DNA of 64,000 bases from Aphodosoma sp045631465 (GTDB taxonomy: Bacteria > Bacteroidota > Bacteroidia > Bacteroidales > Paludibacteraceae): positions 65,569-129,568 of the forward strand of contig JAZQUV010000044.1 of NCBI GenBank assembly GCA_045631465.1, written 5' to 3'. The translations under genes were made by a program, and so were the position numbers. The notes under the pieces were generated by a model, which was not told the DNA's origin, searched no databases, and saw nothing but the letters and a program-made list of their open reading frames with translations. This document shows, in pieces, positions 55,610 to 63,707 of this stretch (its first letter is position 1; each line of letters starts with the position of its first letter).

Positions 55610-56617
55610 ATGGCACTTAGTAGTATTGACATTTCGATTGCAATATCTAATTCTAACGCATTCTTTTTTGTTGATAAACTAAAAGGAGGGCGTCCATGTA
55701 AAAGATCTGCTACTGTATATTTTTCTGGGAATGGTTCTTATGCTATTGCATATAAGTATGAATTGCCAGATGGCACAATCAAGGCATTGAGGATTTGGAC
55801 TAAAGATGAAATCATCATTAAACCTATACTTGAACAATCCAAGGAGGTCTCAAAAGAATTGGTTAAATTACAGAGCGACTATTTTGTTGGTTATGAGTAT
55901 TATCACGATGCTATTTTGATAAGTGGAAAACGTTATCCTGTTTTGTTGATGGATTGGTGTGATGGGGTTTCTTTAAAGCAGTATATATCGAATAATTTAA
56001 CAAACAAGAACCTCTTAAAACAATTAGCTGATAATTTTTTAAAGATGTTTTGTTTTTTACATGAGAAACAAATATCGCATGGAGATTTGCAGCATGGGAA
56101 TATTATGATAGAAGAAGGTGGGCAAATAAAGCTTCTTGATTATGATTCTCTTTATTTTCCAACACCTTATTTCAAAAATAGAAGGGAGGTCTTGTATGGA
56201 TATGATGCATATCAACATCCGTGTAGAAAAAAAAATCAGTGGATGGGTCCTAAGGTCGATTATTTTTCTGAACTTATTTTATACATTAGTATATTAGCTG
56301 TTTCAGAAGATTCATCGTTGTGGACTGATTATAATGTTATGGCTAGCGAAACTCGGTTTTTGTTTTCTGAATCTGATTTTGGCGATATAACTCATAGTTT
56401 GCTATTTAAAAAATTATCTAAGTTACCATATCCTATTCCTCAATTGTTAGATGTTCTTAAGGTCTATTTAAATGAGCGCGACATATTAAATTTGAGACCT
56501 TTTTATACATACTTTGATTTGAAGAATTGTTCAATATACTGCATTAATTGTGGTAGTAAAATGGGGTATGGAGATTGTTTTTGTTATAATTGTGGTTGTA
56601 AATTGATTTATAATTAA
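55610..56617 (+). CDS. Protein kinase-like protein 2 with C-terminal zinc ribbon
   Basis: A 335-residue paralog of the preceding kinase with the same spacing: NGSYAIAYKY loop, R61 in KALRIW, H157-G-D159 with N164, and D177-Y-D. Residues ~310-333 carry a four-cysteine zinc ribbon (CINCGSKMGYGDCFCYNCG), a feature also present at the N-termini of two proteins later in the operon. The zinc ribbon may tether the kinase to its partners. Only one nucleotide separates it from kinase 1, and 10 nt from the HEPN-like gene, so the genes are almost certainly cotranscribed. Confidence 0.86.
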   Translation: MALSSIDISIAISNSNAFFFVDKLKGGRPCKRSATVYFSGNGSYAIAYKYELPDGTIKALRIWTKDEIIIKPILEQSKEVSKELVKLQSDYFVGYEYYHDAILISGKRYPVLLMDWCDGVSLKQYISNNLTNKNLLKQLADNFLKMFCFLHEKQISHGDLQHGNIMIEEGGQIKLLDYDSLYFPTPYFKNRREVLYGYDAYQHPCRKKNQWMGPKVDYFSELILYISILAVSEDSSLWTDYNVMASETRFLFSESDFGDITHSLLFKKLSKLPYPIPQLLDVLKVYLNERDILNLRPFYTYFDLKNCSIYCINCGSKMGYGDCFCYNCGCKLIYN

Positions 56618-56627
56618 ATTTTTATTT

Positions 56628-57305
56628 ATGGAAAGTGTAATATACGGAAAAATAAAACCTTGTTTAGGTTCCTTTAGTTCAAAAATAGGACAAGATTTAT
56701 TGGCAAATGCGGCTGATGTAAATGGGATACAAACATCTATTAGAGATTTATTAGATATAATAAATAAAGACTTTCAACTAAAGTCTACTTATTCTAAACC
56801 TATTGATCGTTGTTCTCAAGACTCTATGGCTGATGTTGATTTTTATTTAGTAGGACAAAATTTAGAGTATTGTCTGTCTTATATTATAAGACATTATGAA
56901 TTAAAGTCTTTTGCATATGAGAACTGGGATGAAAAGAAAAAGCCATATAAGACTCTTGGGGCTCATTTGTTATTATTAGATGAGTTAAAAAAGGTAGGAT
57001 GTTGTGATATGGGTGAGTGTAAGAATATAGGTAATCATATTAGAAATTATAGAAATGCGTTATCTCATGACTCGGTAGATCCTGGATCTGATGTGCGACG
57101 AAGCTATATAAAACAAACCTTAGCTGCGTTAGTGCTTATTGTTTATTTTATTCAAAGATATAAAAATAGAAAACCTCAACCAGCATCAAAACCTCAACCA
57201 GCATCAAAACCTCAACCAGTATCAAAACCTCAACCAGTATCAAAACCTCAAACGCCATCAAGTGGAGGTATAGATGTTCAGGGAATTCTTGATGGTCTTA
57301 TCTAA
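56628..57305 (+). CDS. HEPN-like protein with Lys-Pro-Gln-Pro repeats and tail motif
   Basis: A 225-residue protein. Residues ~70-170 are alpha-helical with R142-N143-A-L-S-H147 (HIRNYRNALSH), the RNxxxH motif of HEPN domains, many of which are RNases in defence or toxin systems. Residues ~182-211 consist of five 6-residue repeats (KPQPAS/KPQPVS), encoded by five 18-bp units. The last residues, IDVQGILDGLI, resemble the C-terminal tail of kinase 1. No nuclease activity is proven; the domain could instead be a regulatory HEPN. Confidence 0.7.
   Translation: MESVIYGKIKPCLGSFSSKIGQDLLANAADVNGIQTSIRDLLDIINKDFQLKSTYSKPIDRCSQDSMADVDFYLVGQNLEYCLSYIIRHYELKSFAYENWDEKKKPYKTLGAHLLLLDELKKVGCCDMGECKNIGNHIRNYRNALSHDSVDPGSDVRRSYIKQTLAALVLIVYFIQRYKNRKPQPASKPQPASKPQPVSKPQPVSKPQTPSSGGIDVQGILDGLI
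57171..57260 (+). repeat. Five 18-bp tandem repeats inside the HEPN-like gene
   Basis: Units of AAACCTCAACCAGCATCA, with later units changed at one or a few bases; unit number probably varies between strains. Confidence 0.9.
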
Positions 57306-57306
57306 T

Positions 57307-58230
57307 ATGCAAGTTTTTGAAACAAGTTTTTATGTAGATAAAATTATTATCTCAATAAAGCAGAATTCCTTTGTGATACATAATCTACCTAAGCATTTAT
57401 TTACAAAAAAAGCATTGATATATGTGTCAGATGTGTTAAACAATAATTATAATCAAGTAACAATAAACGTATCTTCTCAGATAGAGTATAATGTACCATC
57501 ACTCTCCAATGGTTTATATTTTTTTAATGTTTTTTTTGAGAGTGAGACTAAAAATATATATCATGGTTATTTATATAATCGAAATATACAGTTTGTTGTT
57601 GAAGATGGGTTTATAAAGTTTAATGATTCTAAGGTTTTTGCTCAGAATAAAGTTTTTTATTTAAATTTGAAAGTTGGTCAGTCATATTTGAATTCGTATC
57701 TGAAACCATCAAGTGATATACAATCTGATCATTTTGAAATAAAATCATTAGCTAGTTCTATAATAAGAGGAGCTCTTAATTCTTATCAAAAGTTGAAAGC
57801 TATTCATGATTGGGTAGCTAGGAATATATATTATGATATGGATTCATTGAATAGTGGTTCATACAAACAAAATGATTGTTCTTCTTTATCTGTATATCGT
57901 ACTAAAAGAAGTGTGTGCCAAGGTTATTCAAATTTATCTGTAGCTTTACTTAGATCGATAGGTATACCATCTATCGGCGTTTCTTGTTTTGCTCTTGGCA
58001 TTTCTACAAAAGGCGGATGGGAGAAACAAGAAAATTTAACTTTGGCAGCAAATCATATTATAACTTTTGCGTATGTTGATTATCGATGGATTATGATGGA
58101 TATTACTTGGGATTCTGATAATGTATATAAAAATGGCAAATATCAAACTAAAACAGGGATGGGTGTTTCTCATAAATATTTTGATACTACACTAGCTTTT
58201 ATCTCAAATACACATAGATTAATATCGTAA
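57307..58230 (+). CDS. Transglutaminase-like (cysteine protease-fold) protein
   Basis: About 307 residues from the ATG at 57307. The frame is open from 57274 inside the preceding gene, but the later ATG avoids the overlap and follows the HEPN stop by one base. The C-terminal ~150 residues hold a transglutaminase-like core: LKAIHDWVARNIYYD, catalytic Cys in RSVCQGYSNLS, His in AANHIITFAYVD and Asp in MMDITWDSD. The catalytic triad is complete. The N-terminal ~130 residues form a beta-rich domain of unknown type. No signal peptide, so it may act on cytoplasmic proteins of the island, as a protease or amidase or as a cross-linker. Confidence 0.75.
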   Translation: MQVFETSFYVDKIIISIKQNSFVIHNLPKHLFTKKALIYVSDVLNNNYNQVTINVSSQIEYNVPSLSNGLYFFNVFFESETKNIYHGYLYNRNIQFVVEDGFIKFNDSKVFAQNKVFYLNLKVGQSYLNSYLKPSSDIQSDHFEIKSLASSIIRGALNSYQKLKAIHDWVARNIYYDMDSLNSGSYKQNDCSSLSVYRTKRSVCQGYSNLSVALLRSIGIPSIGVSCFALGISTKGGWEKQENLTLAANHIITFAYVDYRWIMMDITWDSDNVYKNGKYQTKTGMGVSHKYFDTTLAFISNTHRLIS

Positions 58231-58236
58231 AAAAAG

Positions 58237-59724
58237 ATGGGAAATAAAATATGTCCTAATCCAGAATGTCGCGCAGATAATCCTGCATCTGCAAGTTTTT
58301 GTAGAAAATGTGGGCATCGCTTTCCTGAGCATACTAAGCCTGGAAAGAGTCAGATGTGCCATATTGAAAATTTTTCTGTTAAAAAGCAATCTAGTGGGAA
58401 ATTCATTGTTGAGTGGAGTGCTATAAATGCAAATAAGGTAACTATCAATGGTAATGATGTAACGGGACAAAATAAATTTATACTTACCGTTAAAGATAGT
58501 GCAACGGTTTTGCTTCGTGCTGAGAATGCAACATCGTTTGATATAAAAGAGGCTAATGTTGTGTATGCTTCTCAAACTATTTATAAAGACAAGATTGTTG
58601 AAAAGAAAGTTACATCGGGAACTAATGTTTTTGCAATTGTCCTTTTGATTTTATTAGTTTTATTATCAGCAGTGTTAGCTCATTATGCTTATCAGTTAGA
58701 GGATAGAAACTATAATGGAGATAGATACTTATCTAATATATTTGGTCATAAATCATATCTTTTAGTAAATGGTTCCAACGAGGGACGAAAAGTTAATGTA
58801 CCTGCTCAAGGTGCATCGTTTGTATATGATGTTGAGACAAATGCATCGGGATATGAAGTTTTTGATTTGCCTGATTGGTGCGTGTTAGAAAAGCATGATT
58901 CTAATTTCATAATTAAAGTTAATAAAAACAAATCTAGCAGTAGAGCTGCAAATATACGTGTTAAGACTTCTACAGGTCGTGAGATTATAATGAGTTTGGC
59001 TCAAGCTGTATATAAACCTCAACGTTTATTAGTTAATGGCAAAAAAGCATTAGATAGTAACCTTAGTGCTTATTCAGGACAAATCACTTATCGTGTGGAT
59101 ACCGATGCGGATAACTATGAAATTACATCTTTGTCTCCGTGGTTTAAAGTTATTGCTAAAGATTCTGAATCTTTCACTATATCTTATGAAGCCAACTTTG
59201 GAAGTTCAAAACGAAACGCTTGGTTTAAGGTTAAGGTAGAAGGGAAGCAAGTGAAAATAAACCTTACTCAAGAAAATTCTACTCTAGCAACTCAACAGAT
59301 TAAGTGCGAAATAGAGGATATTACTATGGAGCATAATGTATATGATAACCTTGTGAAAGGTATGAGAATTCATGTGAAGTTTTCTGTTGAGAGAATGAAA
59401 GGTATTACTGGACAATGTGTGGCATATTTTCGTTATGAAGATGGTTCTCCCGTTAAAGACAAAAATAACGCATATTATACTAGTGATGGACAGGCTTGTT
59501 CTAGTAGAAATTTTACTCCATCATATGATAATTCAACTTTTAATGATTTGGTTATATTTATGCCATATAAGGAGTTGGAGGCGAATAAGGGAATGCATAA
59601 TATGAAGTTTCAATGTGTTATATGGAATAAATCATCAAATAACTCAACAGAGATTGCTCGCTCTGAATATTACTCATTTACATTAACAAAAAATGATCTA
59701 ATGGATCAAAGTTATGCTAATTAA
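58237..59724 (+). CDS. Zinc-ribbon, Ig-like, single-pass membrane protein with BACON-like repeats
   Basis: A 495-residue protein. The N-terminal zinc ribbon has CPNPECRADNPASASFCRKC; residues ~45-105 form an Ig-like domain (KFIVEWSAINANKVTINGND); one membrane helix lies at ~130-150 (FAIVLLILLVLLSAVLAHYA). Beyond it are two BACON-like repeats (LLVNGSNEGRK and LLVNGKKALDS starts, each with a following YDVETNASGYEV or YRVDTDADNYEI segment). The zinc ribbon and first Ig-like domain face the cytoplasm and the BACON-like part faces the periplasm, if the topology is conventional. It may link an envelope signal to the cytoplasmic kinases. Confidence 0.72.
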   Translation: MGNKICPNPECRADNPASASFCRKCGHRFPEHTKPGKSQMCHIENFSVKKQSSGKFIVEWSAINANKVTINGNDVTGQNKFILTVKDSATVLLRAENATSFDIKEANVVYASQTIYKDKIVEKKVTSGTNVFAIVLLILLVLLSAVLAHYAYQLEDRNYNGDRYLSNIFGHKSYLLVNGSNEGRKVNVPAQGASFVYDVETNASGYEVFDLPDWCVLEKHDSNFIIKVNKNKSSSRAANIRVKTSTGREIIMSLAQAVYKPQRLLVNGKKALDSNLSAYSGQITYRVDTDADNYEITSLSPWFKVIAKDSESFTISYEANFGSSKRNAWFKVKVEGKQVKINLTQENSTLATQQIKCEIEDITMEHNVYDNLVKGMRIHVKFSVERMKGITGQCVAYFRYEDGSPVKDKNNAYYTSDGQACSSRNFTPSYDNSTFNDLVIFMPYKELEANKGMHNMKFQCVIWNKSSNNSTEIARSEYYSFTLTKNDLMDQSYAN

Positions 59725-59789
59725 TTATTTTATTTATAGAATGGAATAGTGCCATTTTTCTTGTTCTTTGAACTTAAAAAATAGATGTT

Positions 59790-60845
59790 ATGAGTGATAT
59801 GAAAAAATGTCCTAAATGTAATGCCGAAAACCCGAAGGCTGCAAACTTCTGTCGTAAATGTAGATATGAGTTTTCTGAAGCAACAAAGGATGGTTCGTCG
59901 TTGAAACCTATGATTAAATATTTACGAGTTAGAGAGACGCATTATGTAGTTGGTAGTAGAATTCATATTGAGTGGGAGATTGATAATTACACAAAAGTAG
60001 AGTTGGCAGGCGAAGATGTGACATTATATAAAGAATTTGAGCTGGTTGTAGAAAGGGCTGTTGAGTTGCAATTAGTAGTTTTAAATGATTATGACCAAAT
60101 AAAACAGTCAATCAAAATTGTACCATACTCATCTCCGGTTATTCGTCGTTTCTCATCATCTTTCTCAAATATTAAGGCAGGTAAAACAACCAAACTATCT
60201 TGGAGCATTGACTATGCTAAGACAATAATATTAAAGTCACCTGCGGAAGAGGTTGATGTAACCTTAATATCAGAGTTGGAAGTGTCTCCAATTGTGGATA
60301 CAACATACACTCTTATAGCTTATGCAATTGATGAGAGCGTATCTGTTGTGAAGGAAATTTCTATAAGGGTTCTACATGATGTTATCATTAATGATTTTTC
60401 ATCAGATCTTTCTCAAACATTGGAATCCCAACCTGTGGAATTAAGATGGAATGTTTCAAATGCTGATAAGATAATGCTATATCCAAATGATATTGATGTT
60501 ACACAACAAAATTCTATCAAAGTCTTCCCTAATAGAGCAATAATATATCGTTTGGTTGCGAGCAATGCAATTTCAATTAAGGAGGAGATGGTAAGTGTTG
60601 GAATACGTCCGCTCCCAAGACTTGATATCAAAGTATCTGATAGTTTATCAAGATTGCAAATACCAAATTGCGAGATAGATTTAAGTCCACTTACAACATC
60701 TATAAAGGAGACGAATTTGGATAGGTGGATACTTTCGCCAATAGAACAAAATATTTCAAAGAAACTATTAAAACATAGCCTTTGGAGTAAACTTAAAGAT
60801 ATTTTATCTAAACAAATTAAAAGAAAATGGCTTTGGCGAATATAG
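59790..60845 (+). CDS. Zinc-ribbon protein with three Ig-like repeats
   Basis: A 351-residue soluble protein. The N-terminal zinc ribbon has CPKCNAENPKAANFCRKC. Three Ig-like repeats follow at about 42-120, 125-200 and 203-280, recognisable by a W-containing strand (HIEWEIDNYTKVEL; KLSWSIDYAKTIIL; ELRWNVSNADKIML) and a later DVT segment. The last ~50 residues are basic (KHSLWSKLKDILSKQIKRK). The zinc ribbon resembles that of the previous gene product, so both may dock to the same partner. It overlaps the next gene by 19 bp. Confidence 0.7.
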   Translation: MSDMKKCPKCNAENPKAANFCRKCRYEFSEATKDGSSLKPMIKYLRVRETHYVVGSRIHIEWEIDNYTKVELAGEDVTLYKEFELVVERAVELQLVVLNDYDQIKQSIKIVPYSSPVIRRFSSSFSNIKAGKTTKLSWSIDYAKTIILKSPAEEVDVTLISELEVSPIVDTTYTLIAYAIDESVSVVKEISIRVLHDVIINDFSSDLSQTLESQPVELRWNVSNADKIMLYPNDIDVTQQNSIKVFPNRAIIYRLVASNAISIKEEMVSVGIRPLPRLDIKVSDSLSRLQIPNCEIDLSPLTTSIKETNLDRWILSPIEQNISKKLLKHSLWSKLKDILSKQIKRKWLWRI

Positions 60846-61333
60846 ATATAATTAAGGAGTATAAGGCTTTGTTGCGCAATGCTGTTTTGGTTTTCTCTAT
60901 CGTGATATTAGCCGTTGTTTCTACTGAGGTATTTTTGGCTGTTGTTGCACCCACTTGGTTTATACGTTTATTTGTTATACTAGGGATAGAAATGACACTA
61001 CTAGCCACATGGTTATTATATATAACAATAAAGCAATTTGTGTGTTCTAGGAATCAAATGCTTATAATGAAATGGGTGCTTTCGTATGTCTACTTGTTTT
61101 TAGGGGTGTTGCCTATTGTGTTATATATTTATTTAAATTTGGATTGGCATTTATTGGCTATATATGGTAAAATGGTATTTGATATATATATGTCGTTTGA
61201 AAATATATTGTTGCCATTTGCTTTATTACTTTTATTAACTTTGATATATTGGACATTAACTATACAACTATATAAGCAAAGTTACATTACATACTTATGC
61301 ATAAATAAAAAGAAAGAGATATATGGAGAGTAA
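60827..61333 (+). CDS. Small polytopic membrane protein
   Basis: A 168-residue protein with about four hydrophobic segments (residues ~18-45, 45-70, 80-105 and 125-150). No conserved motif is recognised. It overlaps the Ig-like gene upstream by 19 bp and the DUF4407 gene downstream by 11 bp, so all three are translationally linked. It may be a subunit of a membrane complex with the DUF4407 protein. Confidence 0.65.
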   Translation: MALANIDIIKEYKALLRNAVLVFSIVILAVVSTEVFLAVVAPTWFIRLFVILGIEMTLLATWLLYITIKQFVCSRNQMLIMKWVLSYVYLFLGVLPIVLYIYLNLDWHLLAIYGKMVFDIYMSFENILLPFALLLLLTLIYWTLTIQLYKQSYITYLCINKKKEIYGE

Positions 61334-62753
61334 ATTTCAAAAGTTTCTGTGGACTGTTGCTGGAGCAGAATTGGATATTTTAGAAAAATGTAGGACTGAC
61401 CATAAAAAGTTCGCAGCTATTGGCGCAACCATTCTGATGACTGCGTTTATTGCCTTTTGTGCGGGAACATCTGCAGCTTGGTATTTTACGCAAAGTGGTG
61501 ATGAGTCCTCTGGAAGTTTAGGTTGGGCAATGCTGTTTGGATTGATTTGGGCATTGTTAATTTTCTGTATCGACCGAAGCCTTGTCATTACACTAAAGAA
61601 GGATCCGTCTGCAAAGAAACAGAAGTTTTGGATTCCTCTACTCTCTCGTTCAGCATTAGCTTGTATCATTGCCTTTATGGTATCAATTCCATTGGAGTTG
61701 GTTATTTTTGAGGATTTTATTGCAGAACAAAAATTCTTCTTTGATGAGAGTTCTGCGAAAGAATTGTCGGAAAGCACCAGGGCGCATCGTGAAGAAGGAA
61801 TTTTGAGTAGCGAAATAGACCTATCTACCTCAACAATGAACAGACTTGATAGTCTGAATACTGAATTGAGAGGTAATGTCAGTTCATTGAATGCACAAAT
61901 TCAAACAGAGCGAAACAAACTGAACAAACCAACCACAAATGCCTTCACAACAGCAAAGAGCCAATATGACAATTATAGTAGTCAAATCAATACAGTCCAA
62001 AGAAATTTGACGAACGCAACGAATGCAATAGACTCTGCGAAATATACAAGTGAGATTTCTCGTCTTAAAAATTTAAGACGTCCTCATTGGCAGACTATGG
62101 AAAAAGAGAAGACGACTTGGAATGATAAGATCAATAAGAAAATTAAAGAACTTGAAGGCGAACGCTCTATTGCTGAAAGTCAGATCGACCAAAATTCCAC
62201 AGATTATGCTAGGGAGTCTGAGCGTTTAGCTCATAATAGAGATACTCGTGACTCATTAGCAACTGAGCGTGGTAAGATTATTCAAGATTTTAGACAGACA
62301 TCAAACAAGGGAAATCACTTTATACAAAACTATCGTATTCTTGAATATGCGGTGTGGAAACGAGATATCAATGGAAATCTGCCAACAGAATTGTTCTTCT
62401 TATGGATGATTCGTTTGTTGTTCTTTATTATTGAGATACTTCCAACAGTTGTGAAGATTGTTACACCTATTGGTTCATATGATCGAATGGTTCAGGCAGA
62501 AGAGAAACAGATGATGACATACCTTGAATCAGATGAGTATATAGAGCGTATACGCAATATGCACGACATTGAATTAAAGGCACGCGAAGAGCAACTTCAA
62601 AAACAACATCAGATAGAACTTGAACTAAAGAGTGATATTTTAGAAAAAGTCAAAAATGCGCAAATAGAAGTTGCTGATGCTACCATTGCCAAATGGAAAG
62701 AAACCGAAATGTCTCAAGTTACCCCTAAACAAAAAAAAACTGAAAGCATATGA
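61323..62753 (+). CDS. DUF4407-family membrane protein
   Basis: A 476-residue protein. Residues ~30-130 contain three hydrophobic segments (IGATILMTAFIAFCAGTSAA; LGWAMLFGLIWALLIFCIDR; ALACIIAFMVSIPLELVIF), with CIDRSLVITLKKD characteristic of DUF4407. A long coiled coil follows (~150-320), then another hydrophobic segment (~354-370) and a charged C-terminal helix. DUF4407 has no established biochemical role. The coiled coil may oligomerise or sense a state of the membrane. It ends with ATGA overlapping the start of the next gene. Confidence 0.85.
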   Translation: MESKFQKFLWTVAGAELDILEKCRTDHKKFAAIGATILMTAFIAFCAGTSAAWYFTQSGDESSGSLGWAMLFGLIWALLIFCIDRSLVITLKKDPSAKKQKFWIPLLSRSALACIIAFMVSIPLELVIFEDFIAEQKFFFDESSAKELSESTRAHREEGILSSEIDLSTSTMNRLDSLNTELRGNVSSLNAQIQTERNKLNKPTTNAFTTAKSQYDNYSSQINTVQRNLTNATNAIDSAKYTSEISRLKNLRRPHWQTMEKEKTTWNDKINKKIKELEGERSIAESQIDQNSTDYARESERLAHNRDTRDSLATERGKIIQDFRQTSNKGNHFIQNYRILEYAVWKRDINGNLPTELFFLWMIRLLFFIIEILPTVVKIVTPIGSYDRMVQAEEKQMMTYLESDEYIERIRNMHDIELKAREEQLQKQHQIELELKSDILEKVKNAQIEVADATIAKWKETEMSQVTPKQKKTESI

Positions 62754-62914
62754 GTAAAAGAAAAATACCAGGAGTCTCTTTCTCGTTGAAACGAGCTTTA
62801 GGCATTACAAAATTAAAACAACAGATTAGTCACAAGACGGGAATTCCGATGACTAAGAGTGGAGTGGAACATAAAATAGGTAGAACAATATTGAATGTTT
62901 TATTTAAAAAATAA
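62750..62914 (+). CDS. Small basic protein downstream of DUF4407 (54 aa)
   Basis: A 54-residue, strongly basic protein (KRKIPGVSFSLKRALGITKL; ISHKTGIPMTKSGVEHKIGR). Its ATG overlaps the DUF4407 stop in an ATGA, a strong sign of coupled translation and of a real gene despite its size. No homolog is recalled with certainty. It could bind nucleic acid or the membrane, or act as an immunity-like or regulatory partner; all of these are conjecture. Confidence 0.6.
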   Translation: MSKRKIPGVSFSLKRALGITKLKQQISHKTGIPMTKSGVEHKIGRTILNVLFKK

Positions 62915-62990
62915 ATACTAAATACTAAACAAAAAAGAATAGTCATAAAAATTATTCCTTAAAGCAATACTTATAATATATTGATAAAAT

Positions 62991-63419
62991 ATGAATTGTT
63001 ATAATCATCCAACTAGACAAGCGGTTGCTCAATGTGTAGATTGTCAGAAAGGATTATGTTATACATGCGCACATAAATATACTATTCCTATATGTGACGA
63101 ATGTAATGATAAGAGGCGAAAGGATAATTTGGCACACTATTTAAAGCCTTTTATTTTTTGTCTAATACTATTTATTATAGGATATAATTTAGAAATAGTA
63201 AGTCCTGATGAATTCTTGGGAGGATATATGTTAATGTGCGCCTATGGTGGATGGAAAGCCATCAATCAATTTGCTCCGATGATCTTTGTTTGGTTTAATA
63301 TTGAAGCATTATTGTGGCATTTTTTATTTAAACTTTTTATTTCTATGTTTTTAGGTTTTTTTATAACCCCGATTTATTTAGTCTATTGTTTATATAAAAT
63401 TATTCAATTGATAAAATAA
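62991..63419 (+). CDS. B-box-like zinc finger membrane protein
   Basis: A 142-residue protein with an N-terminal zinc finger of B-box type (CYNHPTRQAVAQCVDCQKGL, then CAHKYTIPICDEC) and two or three hydrophobic segments (residues ~53-68, 75-95 and 105-135). It is the last gene of the series and ends inside a long hairpin. Zinc ribbons in neighbouring proteins suggest it belongs to the same complex. Confidence 0.7.
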   Translation: MNCYNHPTRQAVAQCVDCQKGLCYTCAHKYTIPICDECNDKRRKDNLAHYLKPFIFCLILFIIGYNLEIVSPDEFLGGYMLMCAYGGWKAINQFAPMIFVWFNIEALLWHFLFKLFISMFLGFFITPIYLVYCLYKIIQLIK

Positions 63420-63458
63420 TCTGTTTAGGAGAGAATCTTTTATCAATTGAATAATTTT
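63396..63458 (+). terminator. Terminator hairpin at the end of the island
   Basis: Perfect 21-bp arms (63396-63416 and 63438-63458) overlap the 3' end of the B-box gene; loop 21 nt. No long T-run follows, but the stem is exceptionally long. Confidence 0.7.
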
Positions 63459-63536
63459 ATGAATTAACACATGAATTTGTATGGGAATTTTATTAGATTT
63501 AGGGCTATGAGATATTTGTAAAAAAACTAATAAACA

Positions 63537-63568
63537 CTTGCTTTTATCAAAAATAATATTTAACTTTG
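63537..63568 (+). promoter_or_regulatory. Second promoter homologous to that of the island
   Basis: CTTG, a 20-nt spacer and TAACTTTG; ATCAAAAATAATATTTAACT precedes TTTGC exactly as at 49892-49917. Confidence 0.6.
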
Positions 63569-63595
63569 CAAAGTCAAAAATATAAAATTTAAACT

Positions 63596-63691
63596 ATGAA
63601 TATACATTTATTATATCTTGAAGAGTCCATTTTGTTGGCAAATGCTAACAAGGGTATAAATGTGTCCGATTCATTATTAATAAAAGTATAA
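63596..63691 (+). CDS. Short leader ORF of 31 codons (copy 2)
   Basis: Begins MNIHLLYLEESILLANANKG and ends at a TAA 17 nt before a terminator. The segment LEESILL corresponds to LEEYILL in the frameshifted copy at 49944, so the reading frame seems to have been under selection. Small, with no recognised function. Confidence 0.45.
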   Translation: MNIHLLYLEESILLANANKGINVSDSLLIKV

Positions 63692-63707
63692 ATTGTGTTT
63701 GTATATG

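Noticed and set aside
57171..57260. Tandem 18-bp repeats considered as a CRISPR array
   Set aside because: The units are directly contiguous without spacers and encode a Lys-Pro-Gln-Pro linker.
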